DNA of 64,000 bases from Streptomyces leeuwenhoekii. GTDB lineage: Bacteria > Actinomycetota > Actinomycetes > Streptomycetales > Streptomycetaceae. The DNA is taken from positions 2,990,001 through 3,054,000 of the forward strand of contig NZ_LN831790.1 in NCBI RefSeq assembly GCF_001013905.1, read 5' to 3'. Positions within the stretch are counted from its first letter, which is position 1. Each line of letters opens with the position of its first letter. Of this stretch, positions 52,868-61,679 are shown piece by piece. The position numbers and the translations under genes were made by a program. The notes beneath the pieces were generated by a model that saw only the letters and a list, made by a program, of their open reading frames with translations, did not search any database and was not told the origin of the DNA.

Positions 52868-54352
52868 TCAGACCCCCGCGATCACCTCCGCCGCCGCCCG
52901 GCCGCAGACGCGGGCCGCGCCGTGGGTGGCCAGGTGGAGGGCGCCGCGGGGCGTGGCCTGGGGGACGCCCATCTCGACCACGACGGTGTCGGGGCGGGCC
53001 GCCAGCAGGGTGTCGAGGGCGGCGGCCATCCAGGGGTGGCGGTGCTCGTCGCGGACGACGGCCACGATCCGGCGGTGTCCGGCCGCCTCCAGCACGCCCC
53101 GGCCCGCGTCCGCGCCGGTGAAGCCGCCCGTCTCCGTGCCGGGGAGCAGGCGGGCGAGTTCGGCGGCGACGCCCCAGGGGGTGTCGTCCCCGACGGCGAT
53201 GTTCGCGACGGGGGTGAGGGCGGCGACGTAGGGCGCCTCGGTGAGGGGGGTGAAGCCGTCGGCCCCGGTGGCCTTCAGGGCCCGGCGGGCGGCGCGCAGG
53301 CCCACCGCCTCGTCACCGGCCCCGGCGGCCGCCGGGAGCACGTCCGCCGTGGTGCGGGCCAGGGTCCTGATCCGCTGCGCCGCGTCCGCCAGGCGTTCCT
53401 CGGCCAGATCGCCGGAGCGGACCGCCGCGACCAGGGCGTCGCGCAGCCGCCGTACGGTCTCCTCGTCGGCCAGGCCGCCGCCCACGCAGATGGCGTCTGC
53501 GCCGGCGGCGAGGGCCAGGACACTGCCGCGCTCGATGCCGTACGTGGCGGAGATCGCCCGCATCTCCATGCCGTCGGTGACGATCAGGCCGTCGTAGCCG
53601 AGCTCGCCGCGCAGCAGGTCGGTCAGGATGCGGCGGGACAGGGTCGCCGGGTGGTCCGGGTCCAGGGCCGGGACCAGGATGTGGGCGCTCATCACCGCCC
53701 GGGTGCCGGCGGCGATGGCGGCGCGGAAGGGGACCAGTTCCCGCTCGGCCAGCACCTCGGGGTCCGCGTCGATGCGCGGCAGGTCGAGGTGGGAGTCGAC
53801 GGCCGTGTCGCCGTGGCCGGGGAAGTGCTTGGTGCAGGCCGCCACTCCGGCCGACTGCAGACCGGTGACGTAGGCGGCGGTGTGCCGGGCGACCAGGGCG
53901 GGGTCGGCGCCGAAGGAGCGTACGCCGATCACCGGGTTGCCCGGGTTGGAGTTGACGTCGGCCGACGGGGCCCAGTTGAAGTTCACCCCGCAGGCGGCGA
54001 GGCGGCGGCCCAGTTCCGCGGCCACCTCCCGGGTCAGCTCGACGTCGTCCACCGCGCCGAGGGCGTGGTTGCCGGGGAAGGAGGAGCCGGTGCGCACCTC
54101 CAGGCGGGTGACGTCGCCGCCCTCCTCGTCGATGGCGACGAGGACGTCGTCGCGCTCGGCGCGCAACTGGGCGGTGAGCGCGGCGAGCTGCTCCGGTGAG
54201 GTGATGTTGCGGCCGAACAGGCCGACGGTGGTCAGGCCCTCGCCGAGGCGGCGCAGCAGCCAGTCGGGGGCGGTGGTCCCGGTGAAACCGGGCTGGAGGA
54301 CCGTCAGCGCGTCGCGCGTCAGGGTGTCGGTACCGCTGGCGAATGTCGTCAT
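52868..54352 (-). CDS. Glycoside hydrolase family 3, beta-N-acetylhexosaminidase-type
   Basis: 494 residues from ATG 54352. It has NagZ-type motifs: TVGLFGRNI, AIDEEGGDVTRL, the catalytic Asp-His loop KHFPGHGDTAVDSH, and the nucleophile in LIVTDGMEM. There is no signal peptide, so it acts in the cytoplasm, matching hydrolysis of imported chitobiose to GlcNAc. A C-terminal domain of about 150 residues follows the barrel. It starts nine bases after the stop of dasC, so it is the last gene of the das operon. Confidence 0.92.
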   Translation of the reverse strand: MTTFASGTDTLTRDALTVLQPGFTGTTAPDWLLRRLGEGLTTVGLFGRNITSPEQLAALTAQLRAERDDVLVAIDEEGGDVTRLEVRTGSSFPGNHALGAVDDVELTREVAAELGRRLAACGVNFNWAPSADVNSNPGNPVIGVRSFGADPALVARHTAAYVTGLQSAGVAACTKHFPGHGDTAVDSHLDLPRIDADPEVLAERELVPFRAAIAAGTRAVMSAHILVPALDPDHPATLSRRILTDLLRGELGYDGLIVTDGMEMRAISATYGIERGSVLALAAGADAICVGGGLADEETVRRLRDALVAAVRSGDLAEERLADAAQRIRTLARTTADVLPAAAGAGDEAVGLRAARRALKATGADGFTPLTEAPYVAALTPVANIAVGDDTPWGVAAELARLLPGTETGGFTGADAGRGVLEAAGHRRIVAVVRDEHRHPWMAAALDTLLAARPDTVVVEMGVPQATPRGALHLATHGAARVCGRAAAEVIAGV

Positions 54353-54361
54353 CGGGTGGCG

Positions 54362-55192
54362 TTATCCCTTCACGGCGCCCGCGGTCAGGCCGTTGACGGC
54401 CCGGCGCTGGAGGAAGACGAAGAGGATCAGGATGGGGACGGCGAAGAGGGACGAGGCGGCCATGGTGGCGCCCCAGTCGTCGCCGAAGGCGGTCTGGAAG
54501 CCGGACAGCCACAGGGGCAGCGTCTTGGCCTCGGCGTCCTTGTTGAGCACCAGGACGAGGGCGTACTCGTTCCAGGCGGTGACGAAACCGAAGAGGGAGG
54601 TGGACATCAGGCCGGGCGCGAGCAGCGGGAGGATGACCCGGCGGAAGGCGGTCACCCGGGTGCAGCCGTCGACCATCGCCGCCTCCTCCAGCTCCTTCGG
54701 CACGGCGGCGACGAAGCCGCGCAGCGTCAGGATGGTGAAGGGCAGGATCATCATCATGTAGAAGACGGTGAGCGGCACCAGGCTGTTCAGCATCGAGGCG
54801 TCCCGCACGATCAGGTACATCGCGATGACCATGACCTCCCAGGGCGCCATCTGGGCCAGCATGAAGCCGATGATGAAGCCGCGCCGCCCCCGGAACCGCA
54901 TCCGGGCCAGGGCGAAGGAGCCGGCCAGCGCGATGATCAGGGAGAAGACGACCGCGAGAACGGTGACGACCAGGGAGTTGGTGACGTAGGTCCAGAAGTG
55001 GTCGACGCCGGTCGCCGTCTTGAAGTGCTCGAAGGTGATGTCGGTCGGGAACCAGACCGGGTCCTCGGTGATGATGTCGCCGGTCGGCTTGAAGGCCGTG
55101 GCGAACATCCAGTAGACGGGGAAGACGAAGCCGACGAACAGGACGGCGGCCGTGAGGTTGGGCCACAGGCGGCCGAAGAGCGAGCGCTTCAC
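54362..55192 (-). CDS. dasC: Chitobiose ABC transporter permease DasC
   Basis: 276 residues from GTG 55192, whose bases overlap the dasB stop (GTGA). Six membrane segments are visible, starting at LTAAVLFVGFVFPVYWMF. The MalG-type EAA loop is LEEAAMVDGCTRVTAFRRVI. Sugar-importer permease of the MalFG class; identification as DasC comes from gene order with dasA, dasB, dasR and nagB. Confidence 0.9.
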   Translation of the reverse strand: MKRSLFGRLWPNLTAAVLFVGFVFPVYWMFATAFKPTGDIITEDPVWFPTDITFEHFKTATGVDHFWTYVTNSLVVTVLAVVFSLIIALAGSFALARMRFRGRRGFIIGFMLAQMAPWEVMVIAMYLIVRDASMLNSLVPLTVFYMMMILPFTILTLRGFVAAVPKELEEAAMVDGCTRVTAFRRVILPLLAPGLMSTSLFGFVTAWNEYALVLVLNKDAEAKTLPLWLSGFQTAFGDDWGATMAASSLFAVPILILFVFLQRRAVNGLTAGAVKG

Positions 55193-56196
55193 GCCTCGTC
55201 CTCCTCTTGCTTGAGCACGATCCTGAGGTAGTACGCGGTCAGGCCGAGCAGGATCAGGATGGTCAGGACGGCGATCGCCGCGCCCATGCCGTAGTGCTGG
55301 TTGCCGACGCCCTCGACATAGGCGTAGACGGGCAGGATCTCGGTGAGCCGGTCGGGGCCGCCGCCGTTGATGGTGAAGACCTGCACGAACGCCTTGAAGA
55401 CCCAGATGATCTCCAGGAACGTCGTCGCGTACAGGAACGGCCGCAGGAACGGCATGGTCACGGTGGTGAAGCTGCGCCAGGCGCTCGCCCCGTCCAGGGC
55501 GGCGGCCTCGTACAGCTCGCCGGGGATGGTGGTGGTCGCCGCGTAGAGGTTGATGGCGACGAACGGGATGGACTGCCAGACGATCAGCACGGTGACGACG
55601 AAGAACGTCGACATCTGGCTGCTGGTCCAGCTGTAGTCCGCCATGGAGTGCCAGCCGAGCCGGTCCAGCACCCAGTTGACCACGCCGAAGCGCTGGGCGA
55701 ACAGCCACTGGTAGACGGTGGTGGCGGCGACCACCGGCATCGCCCAGGCCAGCACCAGGCCGATCAGCAGGGTCAGCCGCATCCGCTTGCCGAGACGGGC
55801 GAGCAGCAGGCCGATCAGCCCGCCCAGGACCATGATCAGGACGACGTTGACCGCCGTGAACAGGATGGAGCGGAGGGTGACCCTCCAGAAGTCCTCGCCG
55901 GTGAGGACCTCACGGTAGTTGCCGAGGCCGTTCCACTCGGTGACGTGCTGGATGAGCTGCGCCATGTTGAGGTTCTGGAACGACAGCAGCACGTCCTTCA
56001 GCAGCGGCCAGCCCAGCAGCAGCACGGTGGCCGCGCAGGCCGGCAGCAGCAACAGGTACGGGGCGAGGGCGCCGGCGCGCGACGCGGCTCGCGGGGTGGT
56101 CCGGCCGGGTCCCCCGCCGCCGGGCTTGCGGACGTCCGACGGGCCTTCCGCCGGGCCGGAGGGCGGCCGTTCGGTCTGCACGGTCATGCTCGCCAT
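55189..56196 (-). CDS. dasB: Chitobiose ABC transporter permease DasB
   Basis: 335 residues from ATG 56196; ATG 56187 is an alternative. The N-terminal 45 residues are Pro/Gly-rich and cytoplasmic. Six membrane helices follow from YLLLLPACAATVLLLGWPLL. The EAA loop is LYEAAALDGASAWRSFTTVT. It pairs with DasC and overlaps its start by four bases. It lies 77 bases after dasA. Confidence 0.9.
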   Translation of the reverse strand: MASMTVQTERPPSGPAEGPSDVRKPGGGGPGRTTPRAASRAGALAPYLLLLPACAATVLLLGWPLLKDVLLSFQNLNMAQLIQHVTEWNGLGNYREVLTGEDFWRVTLRSILFTAVNVVLIMVLGGLIGLLLARLGKRMRLTLLIGLVLAWAMPVVAATTVYQWLFAQRFGVVNWVLDRLGWHSMADYSWTSSQMSTFFVVTVLIVWQSIPFVAINLYAATTTIPGELYEAAALDGASAWRSFTTVTMPFLRPFLYATTFLEIIWVFKAFVQVFTINGGGPDRLTEILPVYAYVEGVGNQHYGMGAAIAVLTILILLGLTAYYLRIVLKQEEDEA

Positions 56197-56273
56197 CTCT
56201 CTACTCGACCTGTGCCGCGCCGGGGCGGAGGGCCGTCGGGCGCACGGCCCCCGCCCCGGCGTGAGCGCTGCTC

Positions 56274-57533
56274 CTACTGCTGCTGCGCCAGGCGCTTGTT
56301 GAACTCGCCCTCGACCTGGCGGGCGGCCTCGGCCGGGGACTTCCCGTTCAGTACGGCGGTCAGGTAGGTCTTGATCGGGTTCGGGGCGTTCTCGACCGCG
56401 GCCCACTCGGGGATCAGCGGCGTGGTGTCACCGCCCGCGACGGCCGGGGCGCCGGCTTCGGCGGCGGGGTTGCCCTTGAGGTTGGTCTGGAGCGCCTCCT
56501 TGTTGGGGATGACGCCGTTGAGCTTGGCCAGCCGGCCCTCGTACTTGTCCGACAGGGCGATCTTCAGGAACTCCTTGGCGAGGTCCTGCTTCTTGCTGCC
56601 CGCGGCCACGGCGAGGTTGGAGCCGCCGAGGAAGGTTCCCTCGGGCTTGGCGGCCGTCTCACCGGGGATGGTGAAGTAGCCGATCTCCTTCTCGATCGCC
56701 GGGTTGGCCTTGATGGCCGTGGCGGCCTCCCAGCCCATGCCGATGAAGGCGCCGACGTTGCCCTTGGCGAAGATCTCGCCCTGCTGCGGGGTGGCCTCGT
56801 CCTTGTCCTTGGGGGCCTTGGACAGCGCCTGGAACTTCTTGTAGGTCTCCGCGGCGGCGACGACCTTGGGGTCGGCGAGGTTGGAGACGTACTTGTCGCC
56901 GTCCTTCTTGACCAGTTCGCCGCCCTCGCCGATCACCAGGCCGACGAAGTGGTACCAGTTCTGGCCGGGCAGGTAGATCGGCTCGGCGTCGGTCTTCTCG
57001 CCGATCTTCTTCAGCGCGGCGTGGAACTCGTCCCGGGTCTTGGGCGTGGTCTTGATGCCCGCGTCCGCCCAGACCTTCTTGTTGTAGATGACGACGCGGT
57101 TGACGACGAACCACGGCGCCGCGTACTGCTTGCCCTCGTAGACGGCCGACTTGTTGAGCGAGGCGGTCCAGTCCGCGCCGATCTCGCTCTTGAGGCCGGA
57201 GAGGTCGGCGAGGCCGCCGGTCTTGGCGTAGGCCGGGGTCTGGGTGTTGCCGATCTCGAAGACGTCGGGCGGGTTCTCCTCGGACAGGGCGGTGGTCAGC
57301 TTCTGCTGGATGCCGTTCCACGTCTGGGTCTCGAACTTGACCTTGGCCTTGGTCTTCGCCTCGAACTCGGCGGCGAGGTCCTTCTGCCACTGGTCCGGCG
57401 TGGAGCCGTCCATCATCCACACCGTGAGCGTCTGCGGCCCCTCGGACTCGCTGCCCCCGTCTCCGCCCCCGCACGCCGCGATGGAGAAGATCATGCCCGC
57501 GATACCGATCGCGGCTGTCAGCTTGCGCTTCAC
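56274..57533 (-). CDS. dasA: Chitobiose-binding lipoprotein DasA
   Basis: 419 residues from GTG 57533 with GAGGAGGG upstream. The lipoprotein signal peptide ends FSIAACGGGD, with the modified Cys at about residue 21. The mature part has the type 1 sugar-binding fold: TLTVWMMDGSTPDQWQKDL, VFEIGNTQTPAYAKTGGLAD, and GNVGAFIGMGWEAATAI. In S. coelicolor DasA binds chitobiose at the cell surface and its expression is controlled by DasR; two or three DasR-type sites lie in front of this gene. Confidence 0.92.
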   Translation of the reverse strand: MKRKLTAAIGIAGMIFSIAACGGGDGGSESEGPQTLTVWMMDGSTPDQWQKDLAAEFEAKTKAKVKFETQTWNGIQQKLTTALSEENPPDVFEIGNTQTPAYAKTGGLADLSGLKSEIGADWTASLNKSAVYEGKQYAAPWFVVNRVVIYNKKVWADAGIKTTPKTRDEFHAALKKIGEKTDAEPIYLPGQNWYHFVGLVIGEGGELVKKDGDKYVSNLADPKVVAAAETYKKFQALSKAPKDKDEATPQQGEIFAKGNVGAFIGMGWEAATAIKANPAIEKEIGYFTIPGETAAKPEGTFLGGSNLAVAAGSKKQDLAKEFLKIALSDKYEGRLAKLNGVIPNKEALQTNLKGNPAAEAGAPAVAGGDTTPLIPEWAAVENAPNPIKTYLTAVLNGKSPAEAARQVEGEFNKRLAQQQ

Positions 57534-57620
57534 GCCACCCTCCTCAGGGATGCCACAAACCCCCCTGGCTCCCCGCGGTTGCTCGACGACGCGTACCGCC
57601 CATGGGGCCGGGACTGGACC

Positions 57621-57672
57621 AATGGTGTAGACCAGTAGGGGGGAGCTTGGCCCAGACCAATAGGGCTGTCAA
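57621..57672 (-). promoter_or_regulatory. dasA promoter with two DasR-type sites
   Basis: AATGGTGTAGACCAGT (57621-57636) and CTTGGCCCAGACCAAT (57646-57661) are dre-like. On the minus strand TTGACA (57672-57667) and CAAGCT (57649-57644) are 17 bases apart and bracket the second site, so DasR would block RNA polymerase. Confidence 0.7.
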
Positions 57673-57778
57673 GGGTGTTCCAGCGGGCTCCAGTCGTCCG
57701 TTATGGGACCGCGATATGCAGGGACCTTTCATTGCGCAAGCGGCACAACGGGCGGCGGACCACGCGGTGTCACGGCGC

Positions 57779-57814
57779 TGTGGACTAGACCAACGCGGAG
57801 CGCGGCGGTATACA
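57779..57814 (+). promoter_or_regulatory. dasR promoter with overlapping DasR-type site
   Basis: TGTGGACTAGACCAAC (57779-57794) contains TAGACC (57786-57791), which serves as a -35 with TATACA (57809-57814) exactly 17 bases on. Autoregulation is implied. Confidence 0.7.
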
Positions 57815-57887
57815 GAGGAGATCACGGAGCGTGCGGGCCGGCCCCCGCCGCGCGAAGCCGTGCCACGATGTGAGCCGTGGCCGATGA

Positions 57888-58694
<807 letters not shown>

Positions 58695-58877
58695 CCGCGG
58701 ACCGGCGCGCGCGGCGCGGACCGGGCGCGGCAGCGGGCCCCGGACCGGGGATCGGAGCCGCCGCCGGGCGCGCCGCGGGTGACCGATATACGGACGGGGG
58801 CTTCCGCTGTCGTGTAACCGTCACCTAGATTGCCTGCGCGTTACTCCAGGTGATCGGTGAGGGGACGGAGCCACCAG

Positions 58878-59135
58878 ATGTCGCAACCCCCGGAAGTGAA
58901 CAGAGGGCCAGTGGTGACGCCCGTGCGCGTCGTCATCGCCCTCTGCCTCGTCGCGCCCTTCGTGGCGATGCTGTGGGTCGATTCGTACGCCAAGGTGGAG
59001 CCGGAGTTCATCGGCATCCCGTTCTTCTACTGGTACCAGATGGCGTGGGTGGTCATCTCCACCGCGCTGACCATGATCGCTTACAAGCTGTGGCAGCGTG
59101 ACCAGCGCGCCCGCCGGGGAGGTGCCGGCCGGTGA
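58878..59135 (+). CDS. DUF3311 small membrane protein
   Basis: 85 residues from ATG 58878 with GGAG upstream; the earlier ATG 58857 lacks a site. Two hydrophobic helices: VVIALCLVAPFVAMLWV and FFYWYQMAWVVISTALTMIA. DUF3311 proteins are small partners of sodium:solute symporters and overlap them, as here (GTGA shared with the next start). TAGATT at about 58833-58838 is a candidate -10. Confidence 0.88.
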   Translation: MSQPPEVNRGPVVTPVRVVIALCLVAPFVAMLWVDSYAKVEPEFIGIPFFYWYQMAWVVISTALTMIAYKLWQRDQRARRGGAGR

Positions 59136-60760
59136 AGGACGGCGTGAACGGCGTCGCGCTCGCCGTCTTCATCTTCTTCTTCCTGCTCGTCACCGTCATG
59201 GGCTTCCTGGCGGCCCGCTGGCGCAAGGCGGAGAACGAGCACAGCCTCGACGAATGGGGCCTTGGCGGCCGGTCCTTCGGCACCTGGATCACATGGTTCC
59301 TGCTGGGCGGTGACCTGTACACGGCGTACACGTTCGTCGCCGTGCCCGCGGCCATCTACGCGGCGGGCGCCTCCGGCTTCTTCGCCGTGCCGTACACCAT
59401 CCTCGTCTACCCGCTGATCTTCACCTTCCTGCCGCGCCTGTGGTCGGTCTCGCACAAGCACGGCTATGTGACGACCTCGGACTTCGTGCGCGGCCGGTTC
59501 GGCTCCAAGGGGCTGTCGCTGGCGGTGGCCCTGACCGGCATCCTGGCGACGATGCCGTACATCGCGCTCCAGTTGGTCGGCATCCAGGCCGTGCTGGACG
59601 TGATGGGCGTCGGCGGCGGGGAGGACACCAACTGGTTCATCAAGGACCTGCCGCTGCTGATCGCCTTCGGTGTGCTGGCCGCGTACACCTACTCGTCGGG
59701 CCTGCGCGCCCCCGCGCTGATCGCGTTCGTCAAGGACGCGCTGATCTACATCGTCATCGCGGTGGCGATCATCTACATCCCGATCAAGCTGGGCGGGTTC
59801 GACGACATCTTCGCCAAGGCGGGCGACGCCTTCGCCGAGACCAACCCGGCCACCGGCCAGCCGCGCGGCGCGCTGGCACCGGGCGAGGCGGGCCAGTGGA
59901 CGTACGCCACGCTGGCGCTGGGCTCGGCGCTCGCGCTCTTCATGTACCCGCACTCGATCACCGCGACGCTGTCCTCGCGCAGCCGCGAGGTGATCCGCCG
60001 CAACACCACGATCCTGCCGCTGTACTCGCTGATGCTGGGTCTGCTGGCGCTGCTGGGCTTCATGGCGATCGCGGCCGGCATCAAGGTGAGCAACGGGCAG
60101 CTCGCGATCCCGCAGCTCTTCGAGGACATGTTCCCGGACTGGTTCGCGGGCGTGGCGTTCGCGGCCATCGGCATCGGCGCCCTGGTCCCGGCGGCGATCA
60201 TGTCGATCGCGGCGGCGAACCTGTTCACCCGCAACATCTACAAGGACTTCATCAAGCCGGACGCGACGGCGGAGCAGGAGACCAAGGTCTCCAAGCTGGT
60301 CTCGCTGCTGGTGAAGGTGGGCGCGCTCGCCTTCGTCCTGACGATGGACAAGACGGTCGCCATCAACTTCCAGCTCCTGGGCGGCATCTGGATCCTCCAG
60401 ACCTTCCCGGCGCTGGTGGGCGGCCTGTTCACCCGCTGGTTCCACCGCTGGGCGCTGCTGGCCGGCTGGGCGGTCGGCATGGTGTACGGCACGCTCGCCG
60501 CCTACGGCGTCGCCTCCCCGACGCAGAAGCACTTCGGCGGCTCGGCCAAGGAGATCCCCGGCATCGGCGAGATCGGTTACATCGGCCTGACCGCCTTCGT
60601 GCTCAACCTGGTGGTCACCGTGGTCCTGACGGTCGTCCTGCGGGCGGTCAAGGCGCCGGACGGCGTCGACGAGACGAGCCCGGAGGACTACACGGCGGAC
60701 GCCGGCGACCCCGGCGTGCAGACGGAGCTGCCGCCGGCCACCGCCGGCGCGGCGCACTGA
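59132..60760 (+). CDS. Sodium:solute symporter (MctP-like monocarboxylate type)
   Basis: 542 residues from GTG 59132, overlapping DUF3311 by four bases. About 13 membrane segments of the LeuT fold are present. Family features include GGRSFGTWITWFLLGGDLYT, the sodium-site helix region and PHSITATLSSRSREVIRRN. The pairing with DUF3311 is typical of permeases for pyruvate, lactate, propionate or amino acids; substrate undetermined. A perfect stem-loop follows the stop. Confidence 0.92.
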   Translation: MKDGVNGVALAVFIFFFLLVTVMGFLAARWRKAENEHSLDEWGLGGRSFGTWITWFLLGGDLYTAYTFVAVPAAIYAAGASGFFAVPYTILVYPLIFTFLPRLWSVSHKHGYVTTSDFVRGRFGSKGLSLAVALTGILATMPYIALQLVGIQAVLDVMGVGGGEDTNWFIKDLPLLIAFGVLAAYTYSSGLRAPALIAFVKDALIYIVIAVAIIYIPIKLGGFDDIFAKAGDAFAETNPATGQPRGALAPGEAGQWTYATLALGSALALFMYPHSITATLSSRSREVIRRNTTILPLYSLMLGLLALLGFMAIAAGIKVSNGQLAIPQLFEDMFPDWFAGVAFAAIGIGALVPAAIMSIAAANLFTRNIYKDFIKPDATAEQETKVSKLVSLLVKVGALAFVLTMDKTVAINFQLLGGIWILQTFPALVGGLFTRWFHRWALLAGWAVGMVYGTLAAYGVASPTQKHFGGSAKEIPGIGEIGYIGLTAFVLNLVVTVVLTVVLRAVKAPDGVDETSPEDYTADAGDPGVQTELPPATAGAAH

Positions 60761-60782
60761 CGCCCGCACCCGCACCCCGCGC

Positions 60783-60813
60783 ACGGGCCGCCGGAGGAAA
60801 ACCGGCGGCCCGT
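60783..60813. terminator. Terminator after the symporter gene
   Basis: ACGGGCCGCCGG (60783-60794) pairs exactly with CCGGCGGCCCGT (60802-60813) around a seven-base A-rich loop, 22 bases past the stop. Confidence 0.8.
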
Positions 60814-60842
60814 CGCCGTACCGATCGGGCACACTCGCCCAC

Positions 60843-61352
60843 ATGGACATCGTGATCAGGCGAGCCGGACCCGGTGACTACGCGCCCCTCGGCGAGATCA
60901 CCGCCAACGCCTACCTCCAGGACGGACTCCTCGACTTCGAAGAGTCGGACGCCTACCTCGGCGAGCTGCGGGACGTGGCGGGGCGGGCCGCCGCGGCCGA
61001 GGTGCTGGCGGCCGTCGAGGGCGAACGCGTCGTCGGCGGCGTGACGTTCGTGCCGTCCGGCGGCCCCATGGCCGACATAGCCCGGCCCGGCGAGGCCGAG
61101 ATCCGGATGCTGGCGGTCGCGCACGCGGCCCGCGGCCGGGGCGTGGGCGAGGCCCTCGTCCGCGCCTGTGTGGAGCGGGCACAGGCCGTCGAGGGCTGCG
61201 TACGGGTGGTCCTGTCGACCCAGCGCACCATGCGCACCGCCCACCGCCTCTACGAGCGCCTGGGCTTCGTCCGCACCCCCGAGCGGGACTGGAAGCCGCT
61301 GCCGGAGGTGGACGACATCACTCTCCTCACCTACGCGTTGACCCTACGCTGA
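60843..61352 (+). CDS. GNAT family N-acetyltransferase
   Basis: 169 residues from ATG 60843; no clear ribosome site, possibly leaderless. The acetyl-CoA motif is IRMLAVAHAARGRGVGEALV, and TAHRLYERLGFVRTPERDW ends the fold. Substrate unknown. The B12 riboswitch begins shortly after its stop. Confidence 0.88.
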   Translation: MDIVIRRAGPGDYAPLGEITANAYLQDGLLDFEESDAYLGELRDVAGRAAAAEVLAAVEGERVVGGVTFVPSGGPMADIARPGEAEIRMLAVAHAARGRGVGEALVRACVERAQAVEGCVRVVLSTQRTMRTAHRLYERLGFVRTPERDWKPLPEVDDITLLTYALTLR

Positions 61353-61414
61353 CCCCGCGGCGACACAACATCTGGGGGCGGCTCCGGGGCCCGGCACAAG
61401 ATGTATGCTCGTGC

Positions 61415-61545
61415 TCGCTGTCGCCGCAGGGGAATCCGGTGTGAATCCGGAACTGTCCCGCAACGGTGTACTCATGCCCGTATGCCTGCGTATCCGCAGA
61501 AGCCGCATCCGCGCATCGAGCCAGTCCGAGGACCTGCCGACAGTG
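61415..61545 (+). ncRNA. Cobalamin (B12) riboswitch in the nrdA leader
   Basis: The conserved blocks appear in order: CGCAGGGGAATCCGGTGTG with AATCCGGAACTGTCCCGCAA (61425-61463), GAAGCC near 61499, and the B12 box CCAGTCCGAGGACCTGCC (61521-61538). A short hairpin CGGGCC-GTCC-GGCCCG (61549-61564) follows and may be part of the switching platform. Family knowledge: adenosylcobalamin binding represses the class Ia ribonucleotide reductase operon in Streptomyces, which also has a B12-dependent class II enzyme. Confidence 0.92.
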
Positions 61546-61679
61546 CACCGGGCCGTCCGGCCCGTGTGCTGTGACGTCCGGGCCTCGCGGAATGGGCCGG
61601 TGGACGCGACGCCGCGTGCGATCGTGAGCTGCCCCCTGCCCTTCGCCAGGCCCCGCGCCGAGCGAGGGAGTGCCTCACG